The position numbers and the translations under genes are program-made. Shown piece after piece: positions 40,537 through 50,013 of a stretch of 64,000 nt of DNA. The DNA is taken from positions 1-64,000 of the forward strand of contig NZ_FOKK01000006.1 of assembly GCF_900112005.1 (NCBI RefSeq), read 5' to 3'. The stretch is from Algoriphagus aquimarinus. Its GTDB lineage: Bacteria; Bacteroidota; Bacteroidia; Cytophagales; Cyclobacteriaceae. Position 1 is the stretch's first letter; each line of letters opens with the position of its first letter. The notes below the pieces were generated by a model. The model was given only the letters and a program-made list of their open reading frames with translations. It was not told the DNA's origin and did not search any database.

Positions 40537-42435
40537 CTATTTTTCAATAGCTCCCATTCTGACTCCCAATGTTAGTTCAAGGGATATTTCCTGCCCGATT
40601 TCAGCTTCAATTTCTTCCTTAATTTCTTTAAAGTCCTGCTCGTTCAGCGCCTTTTCGGATAGGATAGTGACAGACAGTTTTAAAGGCTGGATCTGGATTA
40701 CATTTACCTCACGGAGCAAACCATGTGGGATTTCCTTCCCGCTCAATTCTTGGATGATCGTGTTTTCCTCTACCATTTTGTTGAAACTCAAACCCAAAGG
40801 CAAAGCAATGACGATCAGAATTCCTAAGCTGATTAGCAGACCACGTTTTGCCAGGCGAAAGGGACTAAATCCAAGCATTAAAAACGTCAAAGATGCTGCC
40901 ATAACGATTCCTGCCAAGTTGGTTCCAAGTAAGAGCATAGCCCCTCCAAAAACTCCCCAGTCCATCCAGCCAATCCCAATTCCAGCGACTGCCAATGGTG
41001 GTACCAAAGCCACAGAGATTGCTACACCTGCCAGAGTTTTGTTGATTTCCTCTTTAGAATAGGCATATGCGCCTGCGATACCAGAGGCCACAGCTATTCC
41101 TAAGTCTAAAAGATTTGGGCGGATTCTAGCGGTAATCTGATTATTGAGCACTTCCAAGGGAGTGATCCATGTAATGATTATTGAGAAAATCAACCCAAGT
41201 ACTATTCCCCAGAATATAGTGATTAGGCTATTCTTTATCAGCAGTCCATCTTGTCGGAGTGCACCCATGGCTAAGGAAATAATTGGTCCCATCAGGGGAG
41301 CCAAAATCATCGCACCAATTACTACAGGAGCAGAATCTCCGAAGAGACCAAAAGTAGCAATCATGGTGGACAAAGCCATCAGGACTAAGTAGGTTGAGCT
41401 GGTTTGCGAATTTTCTCTTAATAAGGAAAACAGCTCTTTAAATTCCTCGGAAGTGGCATGACGAACCCACGGCAAAAATCTGTGAAGTAATTCTTCTTTT
41501 AACTTACCTGTTGGAAGTGAGTTAGCGTTAATTTGTGCTGGACCAACTTTTTTCTCATCCTCCAGCAAATCCTTTCCGGGTAAGATGGCTATAGGCTTCT
41601 CTATCAGGTTTATCGTCAACTCTTTTTCTTCACCTTTTTCCCCATCTAGCGCAAAATATATTTGTTCATCCGAAGTGATTTTTACTTCTCTTGTGGAGAT
41701 ATAGCCAACAAAACGCGGTAGGGTACTTCCATGAGTTGGGAAAAATAAGTTTTGAAGACTAAACTGAATCAAAGCAAAGAGGCTTTTGGGAGCTAATACC
41801 AACATATGAATTCTGCCATCATCTAACCCAGACTCTTCAATTATTCTTCGAAACACGAAGTTGCTTTCGCATTGAGCTACCACCAAAATGCCCATTGCTG
41901 CGGTTTCAATGGTTTTTTCTTCGTCTCCACTGTCTTGATAAGTAATGGTATAAGGCTTAAGTTTTACTCGTCTGAAAAGACTTCCTAATTGAGTTAGCCG
42001 TTGTTTAAGACCCTCGAGAAAACTAGAAGAGGTATTGGAATATAGGATACTCATAGAAGTGCCCACGACCAGGGAGTTGAGTACCATCTGCTCGTTTACC
42101 TGCATCATATCGATTTCCGGAATCTCTTCAGCTTGTTGTATTTCTTCCCAAGCTTTCTCAAAACTGGAATTTATACCATAGCCCTTCCTTGCCTCAATCA
42201 TTTCAGGATGTGGCAGCAAAGCTAGTCTTACGCTAATTTCGCCAAAAGATTTTATGAGTTCCTTTATTTGCTTATCGGAAAGTGAACATGCCAAACAGTC
42301 ATTTTCTGAATAACCTGAAACTTCCAAATCTGCCAAAGAAATGTGCTTATCGGGTTTTGGATTCAGCCTTCCTAGTAGTTCTTCTAGCTTTTCCTGCTCC
42401 GTTGCCGGATCATATACAAAAGTGATGTTCTTCAT
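40537..42435 (-). CDS. DUF389 (TIGR00341) multi-span membrane protein
   Basis: 632 residues. The N-terminal 300 residues are soluble: about 1-85 resemble a small Asp/Cys-bearing unit, and 115-290 a lipid-kinase-like beta region. The DUF389 hydrophobic core (PF04087) at about 335-555 starts SSTYLVLMALSTMIATFGLFG and has APVVIGAMILAPLMGPI, GIVLGLIFSIIITW, GIAGAYAYS and ALVPPLAVAGIGIG. The extended N-terminus matches the larger TIGR00341-type proteins. Function unknown. Its stop meets the Dph6-like gene tail to tail. Confidence 0.83.
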   Translation of the reverse strand: MKNITFVYDPATEQEKLEELLGRLNPKPDKHISLADLEVSGYSENDCLACSLSDKQIKELIKSFGEISVRLALLPHPEMIEARKGYGINSSFEKAWEEIQQAEEIPEIDMMQVNEQMVLNSLVVGTSMSILYSNTSSSFLEGLKQRLTQLGSLFRRVKLKPYTITYQDSGDEEKTIETAAMGILVVAQCESNFVFRRIIEESGLDDGRIHMLVLAPKSLFALIQFSLQNLFFPTHGSTLPRFVGYISTREVKITSDEQIYFALDGEKGEEKELTINLIEKPIAILPGKDLLEDEKKVGPAQINANSLPTGKLKEELLHRFLPWVRHATSEEFKELFSLLRENSQTSSTYLVLMALSTMIATFGLFGDSAPVVIGAMILAPLMGPIISLAMGALRQDGLLIKNSLITIFWGIVLGLIFSIIITWITPLEVLNNQITARIRPNLLDLGIAVASGIAGAYAYSKEEINKTLAGVAISVALVPPLAVAGIGIGWMDWGVFGGAMLLLGTNLAGIVMAASLTFLMLGFSPFRLAKRGLLISLGILIVIALPLGLSFNKMVEENTIIQELSGKEIPHGLLREVNVIQIQPLKLSVTILSEKALNEQDFKEIKEEIEAEIGQEISLELTLGVRMGAIEK

Positions 42436-42461
42436 TTTAAGCTTTCAAATGGCTACTAATT

Positions 42462-43820
42462 TTATTCTGCATGCGTATTCATTTCCCTCAATCGAACTAT
42501 ACAGTGATCCAAAGATCTATAATGGTGATAAATTCCTTTCCAGATATTTCCTTTGCCAACAGTTTTCAGCTCAGGTTGTTTATCTAATCCGCCAGAATAC
42601 CAGTCGCCATTTTCATGATCGATTTGGTAGGTGTTTGTGTATTCCCAGAGCTTTTCAAATTTGTCATAATAAGCATGAGGATCATTTGGGTAACGCTCCG
42701 CCATTAATAGCAAGGCATTCATCCCCTCAGCTTGCGCCCACCAGTTTTTGGTGTCATGTGTGATCCGAAAACCATCTTGGAAATAGTAGCCTTCATCATA
42801 AAATCCACCCACGCTTTCATCCCAACCATTTTCCAGCGCATGATCAATCATCTTTTTGGCGATTCGGTGAGTAGTTTTGTCATCTTCCCAGCCTAAAACC
42901 TCGGATGCTTCTATCAGCAAAAATCCAGTTTCTACATCGTGGCCAAAGGAAACGTGATCGAGGTTATGATGTGCCAAAATAACCTCTTCGGAAGAATCCG
43001 CAAAAGTCACTGGTGACCAATCTGCATATAGGAACAACGTTAAATAGCCTTTTTCAGTCACAATTTGATCTCTGATCAGAAGTAGCATTTCTTCCAATCG
43101 ATCTTTAACCAGCGGATCTGGCCAAATTTTATAGAGTTCTGTAAAAGCTTCCAGGATGTGGATGGAGCTGTTTTGATCTTTATAACCCAAGTCTGACGTG
43201 GATGAAGTCGCTGCCGGTCGTGAAATAGGAATTCCTACGGGGTCTAAGTGTTGATAATATCCTCCGTTTATCGAGTCGTGCGCATGCTTGTCCAGCCAGT
43301 GAAATGCTTCTTTGGTAAGTTCCAAAGCTGATTTGTCTCCTGAGGCATCATAGTAAGCGGCTAGTGCAAAAATCCCAAATGCATTTCCATAGGCGGTTTT
43401 CATCGGGTCACCAATTTGATTCCCCTGTTTGTCCACCAACCAGTAAAACCCACCGTTTTCGGAATCCCACATTTTATCTCGCAAGAATTCATATCCATGT
43501 TTTGCACCAACTTTGTAATAATTGATTTCAGGATATTTGAGTGCAGCTTTTGAATTTGTCCAAACTTGTCGCGATTGCGTCACAATCATTTTTTCCTGGT
43601 TGCCTCCAGGTTTGAAATCAAAAGTGAAATTACTTAGAAAGCCTCCATCTACCGTGTCCATTGACATAGGATACCATTTGTCAAGAACTTCGGTCTTGAG
43701 ATGAGTTTCCATCTGATCGGCTAGGATTTCCTTTTGGCTTAGCTGTGTTTCTTCAGTTTTGGGATTGCATGAAAAAGCGATTGAGAGCAAAATATAGAAA
43801 AGCAGATGGGGGTATTTCAT
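42462..43820 (-). CDS. N-acylglucosamine 2-epimerase family lipoprotein (cellobiose 2-epimerase-like)
   Basis: 452 residues. Signal peptide with lipobox FSC (Cys18). An (alpha/alpha)6 barrel with AGE-family blocks: RQVWTNSKAALKYPE, NGGFYWLVDKQGN, GNAFGIFALAAYYDASG, GYYQHLDPVG, VSFGHDVETGFLLIEA (catalytic-site His) and TKNWWAQAEGMNALLL. Epimerises sugars at C2 of the reducing unit. The lipid anchor and position next to uxaB suggest periplasmic sugar processing linked to the uronate locus; a hairpin separates the two. Confidence 0.86.
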   Translation of the reverse strand: MKYPHLLFYILLSIAFSCNPKTEETQLSQKEILADQMETHLKTEVLDKWYPMSMDTVDGGFLSNFTFDFKPGGNQEKMIVTQSRQVWTNSKAALKYPEINYYKVGAKHGYEFLRDKMWDSENGGFYWLVDKQGNQIGDPMKTAYGNAFGIFALAAYYDASGDKSALELTKEAFHWLDKHAHDSINGGYYQHLDPVGIPISRPAATSSTSDLGYKDQNSSIHILEAFTELYKIWPDPLVKDRLEEMLLLIRDQIVTEKGYLTLFLYADWSPVTFADSSEEVILAHHNLDHVSFGHDVETGFLLIEASEVLGWEDDKTTHRIAKKMIDHALENGWDESVGGFYDEGYYFQDGFRITHDTKNWWAQAEGMNALLLMAERYPNDPHAYYDKFEKLWEYTNTYQIDHENGDWYSGGLDKQPELKTVGKGNIWKGIYHHYRSLDHCIVRLREMNTHAE

Positions 43821-43836
43821 AGGTTGGTATTTCGGG

Positions 43837-43844
43837 CAAAAATA
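43837..43844 (-). promoter_or_regulatory. -7 box TATTTTTG of the AGE epimerase promoter
   Basis: Matches TAnnTTTG on the minus strand, 16 nt before the start codon of the epimerase gene. Confidence 0.4.
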
Positions 43845-43973
43845 TAGGCTTCAAAAAATCAATTTAGACAATTGTGGCTATAATTTATGTGAATGTTAGG
43901 CTAGCACTAAATCGAGACTGAATAACAGGAACTGTTTTTCAGTGAGAAATCTCCATAGGATTTTGACATAGAA

Positions 43974-44015
43974 GAGAGGTGGAAGAATGCAGAATTTTGC
44001 AGTCTTCCACCTCTC
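43974..44015. terminator. Long hairpin between uxaB and the epimerase gene
   Basis: Arms GAGAGGTGGAAGA and TCTTCCACCTCTC (13 bp, exact) enclose a 16-nt centre with further TGCA/TGCA pairing. The T-run is on the plus-strand side, so it is better formed as a plus-strand terminator though both neighbours are on the minus strand. It still should end or attenuate uxaB-operon transcripts. Confidence 0.65.
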
Positions 44016-44073
44016 ATTTTTCTTGTCACATATGCTTAGTTAATCCGGTGATATTAGCAATAAGCTGAAGCCT

Positions 44074-45474
44074 TTATTTGAGCAAGATATCTACTGCACT
44101 TGTAACAGCTTCTTCTAATCCATCATGTTGAGATAGATCTTCGCCCCAGAACGAGGCTTCTTTAAGAAGCACCTGAACAGTTTCCTGTGTTGAAGCTAAT
44201 TCCCAAGCGTCTTGAAACAGCTTCATCACAGCAGGATCATCATTTACAGGGATTTTTTCTCCATTAAATTCACCTTTGTAGAATACTAAAAGCGCTGCAA
44301 AAGCAGTAGTAAGGTTGGCTGGCCAAACCCCTTTTTTCTCATGGTAAGCCAGTAAAGAAGGTAGTACTCGCACTTTGAATTTGGAAATGCAGTTCAGGGC
44401 GATGGACTTCAACTCATGCACAATGAATGGATTTGCGAAGCGCTCCAACACATCATTTGCGAAAGCTTTCAGCTCATCTTCCTGCATATCAAGTGTAGGA
44501 ATGATTTCTTCGAAAACCGCCTTTCTTAAAAAGTTACCGATTTCAGGGTTTTCCACAGATTCTCTCACCGTGCGAAGTCCTTTCAAATAAGCGTAAGGAA
44601 CCATAGCGGTATGACCACCATTTAGAATTCGTACTTTCTGGGTGCGGAATCTCGTCAGGTCATCCACGAATTTCACATTCAATCCAGCTTTGTCTAATGC
44701 GAACTCATTTCGGATAGCGTCCCCGCCTTCTATCGCCCAAAAGTGATAAGGTTCAACCATCACAGCCAGCTTGTCTTCATAGCCCAGCTTTTCTTGAATC
44801 TCATCAATGTTGCCCTTTGGAAACCCTGGGACGATTCTATCCACCAAGGTGTTGCAGAAAGTGCAGGATGAATCGATCCATTCACTAAAAGCCATCGGCA
44901 ATTTCCACAGTGTAGAATACTTGTCTATGCAGCTTTTGAGTGCTTCACCGTTTTGCTCAATCAATTCACAAGGAAGAAAAACCAAACCCTTAGATTCGTC
45001 TCCACTGAAAGCCTGAAACCGACGATAAAGTAAGGTAGTTAGCTTACCAGGGAAGGTTTGCGCTATAGCTGCGGAGTCTGTATCGTTTGGATTGAACACA
45101 ATTCCGGCCTCAGTGGTGTTTGATACTACAAATCTCAAATCTGGATTTTCGCCCAATTTGAGATAGTTTGGATAATCTTCAAAAACGTTTGTGATTCCAT
45201 CGATGCAGGAGATCAGTTGGTATTCCTGAACCAATTCTCCATTTTTCAAGCCTTGTTCAATGACGTGAAACAGGTTGTCCTGATCCTTCATCGTGTCATT
45301 TCCAGACTTACTATGAACCTGAACCACATGAATATTCCCATTAAAAACTGCGGCAAGATTTGCTTTCTCCACCATCCAATCGGTAAATCCTCGCAAGAAA
45401 TTACCATTTCCGAATTGAAGAATTTTAACAGGCTTAGGCTGGATGTTGAAGTCAGATTTTGAAAGAGTTTTCAT
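44074..45474 (-). CDS. uxaB: Tagaturonate reductase (altronate oxidoreductase)
   Basis: 466 residues, mannitol dehydrogenase family. N-terminal Rossmann loop LQFGNGNFLRGFTDWMVEKA at about 19-38 and C-terminal catalytic set KVRILNGGHTAMV (Lys-x-x-x-x-Asn-x-x-His). Reduces tagaturonate, made from galacturonate, to altronate with NADH. Followed on the same strand by nothing in the operon; the LacI regulator gene lies 25 nt upstream, so the two are likely cotranscribed. Confidence 0.9.
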   Translation of the reverse strand: MKTLSKSDFNIQPKPVKILQFGNGNFLRGFTDWMVEKANLAAVFNGNIHVVQVHSKSGNDTMKDQDNLFHVIEQGLKNGELVQEYQLISCIDGITNVFEDYPNYLKLGENPDLRFVVSNTTEAGIVFNPNDTDSAAIAQTFPGKLTTLLYRRFQAFSGDESKGLVFLPCELIEQNGEALKSCIDKYSTLWKLPMAFSEWIDSSCTFCNTLVDRIVPGFPKGNIDEIQEKLGYEDKLAVMVEPYHFWAIEGGDAIRNEFALDKAGLNVKFVDDLTRFRTQKVRILNGGHTAMVPYAYLKGLRTVRESVENPEIGNFLRKAVFEEIIPTLDMQEDELKAFANDVLERFANPFIVHELKSIALNCISKFKVRVLPSLLAYHEKKGVWPANLTTAFAALLVFYKGEFNGEKIPVNDDPAVMKLFQDAWELASTQETVQVLLKEASFWGEDLSQHDGLEEAVTSAVDILLK

Positions 45475-45499
45475 AGTATGATGGATTCGGGAATACTGA

Positions 45500-46531
45500 T
45501 TAAGAGTTATTAGTGGAGGATTTCCGAATAATAAGTTCTGGTTTTAATATTGTTTTCTTAGCTACAGACGAGGCCGAGTCGGCATTTAATAATTCGAAAA
45601 AAGATTCAGCAGTTATTTTCCCCATGGGGATACTCTTCTGATCTACGGTAGTGATAGGAGGTTCCGTGAAAGAAGTGAAAGGTTCATTACCAAACCCAGC
45701 GATTTTCACCTGCGCTGGAACCTTGTATCCATTTTCTTTGAGCACTTGCAAGGCTCCCATGATAGAATAGTCTGACGAAGAAAAAACTCCGTCAAAATCA
45801 ATTTTGCTGTCTATGATTTCCTGCATTATTCTTCGCCCATCTTCCAGTTGAAGATTGCTGAATATGATCAGGTTTGGGTCTACCTCTAGACCATTATCCT
45901 TGAGCGCGTCTTCGTAGCCTCTTCTTCTTTCATGGTAAATATTGATCCGAGGATTGCTGGTGAAATGCACTATTCGCTTGCAGCCATTTTTAATCAAATG
46001 GTCTACCGTCTGGTATGCTCCGTAATGATCGTCAATGACTACCTGACTCACTTCAAGAGCATTTGTGATTCGATCAAAAAGCACCAACGGAATACCTTTT
46101 TCCAAAACTTTTTTGAAGTGATCCACATTTTCAGTGGTTTTGGCTATGGATGCAATGATGCCATCCACACGAGCATTTAGCAGTGCTTCTACAGTCTGTA
46201 CTTCTTTCTCAAAATCGTCATAAGACTGAGAAATAATGATTTTGTAATTGAGACTGTTTGCTAATTCTTCGATTCCCCGAATTACAGAAGAGAAGAAGTT
46301 TCTATTCGCGGTAGGAACAATAACTCCTATGAGTCTGCTTTTTCCGCTTCGCAAAGCTGAAGCAATGTGATTAGGCTGATAATTGATTTGTTTGGCAACT
46401 TTCAGGACCTTTTTTTTGGTGGCATCTGAAATTCTGGGATTATCATTCAATGCCCGGGATACTGTGGATGCGGTGATATTTAGCTTTAAAGCAATATCAT
46501 GAATAGTTGCTCTATCTTTTTTCATTGCCAA
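45500..46531 (-). CDS. LacI-family transcriptional regulator of the uronate locus
   Basis: 343 residues. N-terminal LacI HTH: ATIHDIALKLNITASTVSRAL with hinge helix PNHIASALRSGKS at about residues 54-66. A periplasmic-binding-like effector domain follows (LIGVIVPTANRNFFSSVIRGIE; KKVLEKGIPLVLFDR; FDGVFSSSDYSIMGALQVLKENG). The middle of the uronate locus, and three 16-bp palindrome-like sites nearby, make it the probable KdgR/ExuR-like repressor. The effector is unproven; a uronate or 2-keto-3-deoxygluconate is likely. Confidence 0.9.
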   Translation of the reverse strand: MAMKKDRATIHDIALKLNITASTVSRALNDNPRISDATKKKVLKVAKQINYQPNHIASALRSGKSRLIGVIVPTANRNFFSSVIRGIEELANSLNYKIIISQSYDDFEKEVQTVEALLNARVDGIIASIAKTTENVDHFKKVLEKGIPLVLFDRITNALEVSQVVIDDHYGAYQTVDHLIKNGCKRIVHFTSNPRINIYHERRRGYEDALKDNGLEVDPNLIIFSNLQLEDGRRIMQEIIDSKIDFDGVFSSSDYSIMGALQVLKENGYKVPAQVKIAGFGNEPFTSFTEPPITTVDQKSIPMGKITAESFFELLNADSASSVAKKTILKPELIIRKSSTNNS

Positions 46532-46572
46532 AAGGTTAGAATGGGTTGGGGGTTAGGTCTAGCAAAAAGAAG

Positions 46573-47361
46573 TTATTTCTCACCAGCAGGCTTGCCTATA
46601 GTGGCTAATATACCTCCATCGACATATATAATCTGGCCATTGACAAAATTACTAGCTTCACTTGCCAGAAAAACTACTGTGCCTCCAAGGTCGTCTGGAT
46701 CTCCCCATCTTCCTGCAGGAGTTCTGTTCACGATAAAGTCGTTGAAAGGATGACCATCCACTCGGATGGGAGCTGTCTGCTCTGTGGCAAAATAACCAGG
46801 ACCAATTCCATTTACTTGAATGTTGTATTTGGCCCATTCGGTAGCAAGGTTACGAGTAAGCATTTTCAGTCCACCTTTGGCAGCCGCATAGGCACTGACG
46901 GTATTTCTTCCTAGCTCACTCATCATAGAGCAAATATTGATGATCTTTCCCTGCTGATTTTTCACCATTGTTTTGGCTACTCGTTGTGACACGATAAAAG
47001 GGGATACCAAATCCAAATCCACTACCTGGCGAAATTCTTCAGGATCCATTTCCAGCGCAGGAACGCGTTTGATCATCCCGGCATTATTCACTAGAATGTG
47101 GATGTCACCTACTTCTTTTTCAATTTTATCGATAGCTTCATTGACAGCCTTGGCATCACTCACATCAAATAAATATCCATGTGCAGTGATACCCTCGGCA
47201 GCGTAAGATTCAAGAGCTGCAATCATTTTCTCAGGAGTATGTCCATTGACTACTAAGGTTGCTCCCTGATGCGCAAGAGCTTTAGCCATTGCCATTCCTA
47301 GGCCATGAGTAGCGCCTGTGACTAGCGCTACTTTTCCAGCCAGTTCAAAATTTGGTTTCAT
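46573..47361 (-). CDS. kduD: SDR oxidoreductase, gluconate 5-dehydrogenase / KduD type
   Basis: 262 residues. SDR: NAD(P) loop TGATHGLG at 15-22, NNAG, catalytic Ser in NICSMMSELG, Tyr and Lys in SAYAAAKGG, ending GQIIYVDGGIL. Close to Idno/KduD enzymes; beside kduI it most likely reduces 2,5-diketo-3-deoxygluconate to 2-keto-3-deoxygluconate. It lies 41 nt after the LacI start and 43 nt past kduI, all in one direction. Specificity between gluconate and KDG cannot be seen. Confidence 0.82.
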   Translation of the reverse strand: MKPNFELAGKVALVTGATHGLGMAMAKALAHQGATLVVNGHTPEKMIAALESYAAEGITAHGYLFDVSDAKAVNEAIDKIEKEVGDIHILVNNAGMIKRVPALEMDPEEFRQVVDLDLVSPFIVSQRVAKTMVKNQQGKIINICSMMSELGRNTVSAYAAAKGGLKMLTRNLATEWAKYNIQVNGIGPGYFATEQTAPIRVDGHPFNDFIVNRTPAGRWGDPDDLGGTVVFLASEASNFVNGQIIYVDGGILATIGKPAGEK

Positions 47362-47404
47362 GTGCAGTTATCTAATGTTTTTTTATAACCGTGTAGAATT
47401 TACT

Positions 47405-48244
47405 TTATCTCAATTCAGAAGGCTTGACAGAGTCCATATCTCCGTAATCCATGTTTTCACCAGCCATTCCCCAGATAAAAGTGTAATTGGATGTGCCAGC
47501 TCCACTGTGAATGGACCATGCTGGAGAGATAATCGCCTGATGGTTTTTTAGAAAAATATGACGTGTTTCATCTGGTTGTCCCATAAAATGAGAGACTACA
47601 TTGCCTTCTCGAAGATCGAAATAGAAATAAGCCTCCATTCTGCGATCGTGGGTGTGGGCAGGCATGGTATTCCAGACGGATCCAGGTTTCAATTCGGTCA
47701 TTCCCATTTGTAGTTGACAGGTATCTACCACGGAATTAACCAAAAGTTTATAGATCGTTCTATGATTGGAGTTTTCCAAAGAACCAAGAGTTACTATCTC
47801 AGCATCGGCTTGCGTGATTTTGCGTGTAGGGTAAGATGTGTGAGCTGGAGCCGAGTTGAAGTATAGTAAAGTCTCTCCATCAGTGGAAGGATGAAATACC
47901 ACGTTCTTAATTCCCTTGCCTAAATAAAGCGCTTCTTTATGTCCTAACGTGACGACTTCTCCATCTACATCAATTGTGGTCGAAGCTCCTACGTTGATTA
48001 TTCCTATTTCCCTGCGGTCAAGAAAATTCTCAGCTTTCAATTGAGCTATAGTTTCCAGCTTCAGCGATTGATCAACAGGGTGTATTCCCCCGACAATCAA
48101 TCGGTCTTCCATCGTGTATGTTCCTGTGATCTGATTAGGAACGAAAATTTCGTTTATTAAAAATTTATCCCTGATTTCTGTCGTTGCGTAGCTTTTAAAA
48201 TCTTCAGGATGTGAGGAATAGCGCGTATCTATTTTAATACTCAT
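47405..48244 (-). CDS. kduI: 5-dehydro-4-deoxy-D-glucuronate isomerase
   Basis: 279 residues, the usual 278-280. Cupin fold: IDTRYSSHPEDFKSYATTEIRDKFL at the start, VGGIHP, zinc-site PAHTHDRRMEAYFYFDL (two His, Glu) and SIHSGAGTSNYTFIWGMAGEN at the end. Isomerises DKI, the product of unsaturated uronates, into diketo-deoxygluconate. First gene of the minus-strand uronate operon; an operator-like site lies 11 nt before its start. Confidence 0.92.
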   Translation of the reverse strand: MSIKIDTRYSSHPEDFKSYATTEIRDKFLINEIFVPNQITGTYTMEDRLIVGGIHPVDQSLKLETIAQLKAENFLDRREIGIINVGASTTIDVDGEVVTLGHKEALYLGKGIKNVVFHPSTDGETLLYFNSAPAHTSYPTRKITQADAEIVTLGSLENSNHRTIYKLLVNSVVDTCQLQMGMTELKPGSVWNTMPAHTHDRRMEAYFYFDLREGNVVSHFMGQPDETRHIFLKNHQAIISPAWSIHSGAGTSNYTFIWGMAGENMDYGDMDSVKPSELR

Positions 48245-48254
48245 GTTTTTTCAA

Positions 48255-48270
48255 TGTAATCGTTTGCGCA
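48255..48270. promoter_or_regulatory. LacI-type operator-like site 1, before kduI
   Basis: TGTAATCGTTTGCGCA, a variant of TGcAAyCGaTTGCgCA, 11 bp before the kduI start. Placed to block transcription of the kduI-kduD-lacI-uxaB operon. Confidence 0.6.
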
Positions 48271-48429
48271 ATATAGTATTTTATTGCTAAAATTTCCTTC
48301 AGGCTAATATATTGTATATGGTAAAATCACTGTGTTTTAATTTGTATTTCGGTTCAATTAATTTATAATCCATCGGGATTTTAATTTATGTAAGAGAATA
48401 TTTTTTTATTACTTACGAACTTTTTAATA

Positions 48430-48445
48430 TGCAATCGATTGCTCA
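48430..48445. promoter_or_regulatory. LacI-type operator-like site 2, before the pectin-esterase operon
   Basis: TGCAATCGATTGCTCA, whose central 12 bp (48431-48442) is a perfect palindrome. It lies 103 bp before the small secreted ORF and about 185 bp before the kduI start, so it could serve both directions. Confidence 0.65.
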
Positions 48446-48547
48446 AAATATTTTCATTTAAGTAATTTACTTGAAGGTAGAATTTTTGATGCAATTGTTT
48501 ATTGAGGCTTTTAAATGAGCTCTTACTTCATGATAAACATTCAAAAT

Positions 48548-48718
48548 ATGAATCTAACCCTACGCAAAGCTGTTTATTCACTCCTAGTATTTTCTTATGT
48601 TTTGCCATCTTTTGCGCAGCAAAGTCTGGAAAGCATGTTTGATAAGAAAGACTTCAAATCTGCTTCTGATGTCACTATTGGAAATGGAGCCTCTGAGTCA
48701 TCCATAAAATTGAAATAA
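48548..48718 (+). CDS. Small exported ORF before the rhamnogalacturonan esterase gene
   Basis: 56 residues from the ATG at 48548. A signal peptide (VYSLLVFSYVLPSFA) ends at FAQ|QS, leaving only about 32 mature residues with Ser, Asp and Lys. The stop is 1 nt before the next ATG. It may be the N-terminal remnant of a larger secreted enzyme, or a real small secreted peptide. No family recognised. An ATG at 48515 would give a longer polar leader and is less likely. Confidence 0.45.
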   Translation: MNLTLRKAVYSLLVFSYVLPSFAQQSLESMFDKKDFKSASDVTIGNGASESSIKLK

Positions 48719-48719
48719 G

Positions 48720-49472
48720 ATGAAAAAAGTCCCTTTATTGTTACTCACATTATTAACTCTCGGTTTGATTTCTTTTCAACAAGCCGAACGTGAAATCACT
48801 TTTTTCCTAGTTGGTGATTCCACGATGGCGGATAAGCCTTACGTTGGAAGCAATCCTGAGAAAGGCTGGGGGCAAGTTTTTCCGTTGTATTTCAAAGAAG
48901 GTATCCGCTTCGAAAATCATGCTGTTAATGGCAGAAGCACGAAGAGTTTCCGTGCTGAAGGACGCTGGGATGTGGTGATGGATCGAATCAAGCCAGGTGA
49001 TTATGTCATTGTAGAGTTTGGTCATAATGACCAGAAGATCAATGCTGAAGATCGGTATGCATTTGCGGATTCGACTTACCGTGATAATCTTGTGAGGTAT
49101 GTCGTAGAAGTAAGAGAGAAAGGAGGGAAGCCAGTTTTGGCAACTCCGATTTCCAGAAGGAGTTTCGATGAAAACGGAGTGCTCACAGATACCCACGGTC
49201 GGTATTCTGAGGTGGTTCGCGAGGTAGCTACTGAAATGCATGTCCCACTATTCGATCTTCATGCTAAAACGATAGGAATGATAGAGCAATTTGGCCTAGA
49301 GAAATCCAAGGAGCTGTTTCTGCATTATCGTCCTGGGAATTATTCCCAATTTCCCGAAGGAAGAGAAGATAATACACATCTCTCGCCAACGGGTGCTTTC
49401 AAAGTGTGTGATTTGGCGGTAGTAGAGTTAAAGAGAGAATTGCCAGAGTTGGTTAAGTTTCTAAAAGACTAA
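48720..49472 (+). CDS. Rhamnogalacturonan acetylesterase (SGNH/GDSL hydrolase, CE12-like)
   Basis: 250 residues. Signal-like hydrophobic N-terminus (about 1-20). SGNH blocks: block I FLVGDSTMADKPY (Ser nucleophile), block II HAVNGRSTKSF (Gly/Asn oxyanion), block III IVEFGHNDQK (Asn) and block V DNTHLSPTGA (Asp and His). The match to block layout of CE12 enzymes is good. It removes acetyl groups from pectin rhamnogalacturonan. It fits the uronate locus, 1 nt after the small ORF. Confidence 0.86.
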   Translation: MKKVPLLLLTLLTLGLISFQQAEREITFFLVGDSTMADKPYVGSNPEKGWGQVFPLYFKEGIRFENHAVNGRSTKSFRAEGRWDVVMDRIKPGDYVIVEFGHNDQKINAEDRYAFADSTYRDNLVRYVVEVREKGGKPVLATPISRRSFDENGVLTDTHGRYSEVVREVATEMHVPLFDLHAKTIGMIEQFGLEKSKELFLHYRPGNYSQFPEGREDNTHLSPTGAFKVCDLAVVELKRELPELVKFLKD

Positions 49473-49491
49473 TTTAAAAAAGAATTAAAAC

Positions 49492-49875
49492 ATGAAATTT
49501 GAACATTTTGCGCTCAACGTGAGCGATGCGCCTGCAGCGGCTATTTGGTATGAAGAGCATCTCGGTTTGAAAGTTGTCAAGAAAATGACAGAATCACCCT
49601 TCATGACATTTCTGGCAGATGATAGTGGGACGGTTATGATAGAGATTTACTCTAATCCAAAAGGAGAAACGTTGGACTTTGCGGCTTTACACCCACTAGC
49701 TGTTCACCTGGCCTTGGTGTCAGAAGATCCAAATGCGGATAGAGATCGCTTGGTCAATGCTGGAGCAAAAGTGATTTCTGATGATATTTTGCCTGATGGT
49801 TCACATTTGGTAATGGTGAAAGACCCTTGGGGCTTGGCTTTGCAATTGTGTAAGCGAGCTGTACCGATGATTTGA
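49492..49875 (+). CDS. VOC-family (glyoxalase/bleomycin resistance-like) protein
   Basis: 127 residues. One VOC domain of two beta-alpha-beta-beta-beta units: FEHFALNVSDAPAAAIWYEEHLGLKVV at the start and HPLAVHLALVSEDPNADRDRLVNAGAKVI, ending VKDPWGLALQLC. His4 and a later His/Glu could be metal ligands (HFALNV; AVHLALV; IEIY). Its link to pectin breakdown is by position only; it may act on a keto- or dicarbonyl sugar derivative. Confidence 0.78.
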   Translation: MKFEHFALNVSDAPAAAIWYEEHLGLKVVKKMTESPFMTFLADDSGTVMIEIYSNPKGETLDFAALHPLAVHLALVSEDPNADRDRLVNAGAKVISDDILPDGSHLVMVKDPWGLALQLCKRAVPMI

Positions 49876-50013
49876 TTATGGGAGTCGTTGGAGCTGTCGA
49901 AGTGTTTCAATGGTTGTAGAGTCTGTTTAGCTAAATACTTTTTTGCAAATCGGGCAAAAGTTGATCATTGATTTTATCTTAGGGGATATCACGCTTTAAT
50001 ACCCAGTTTTTCA

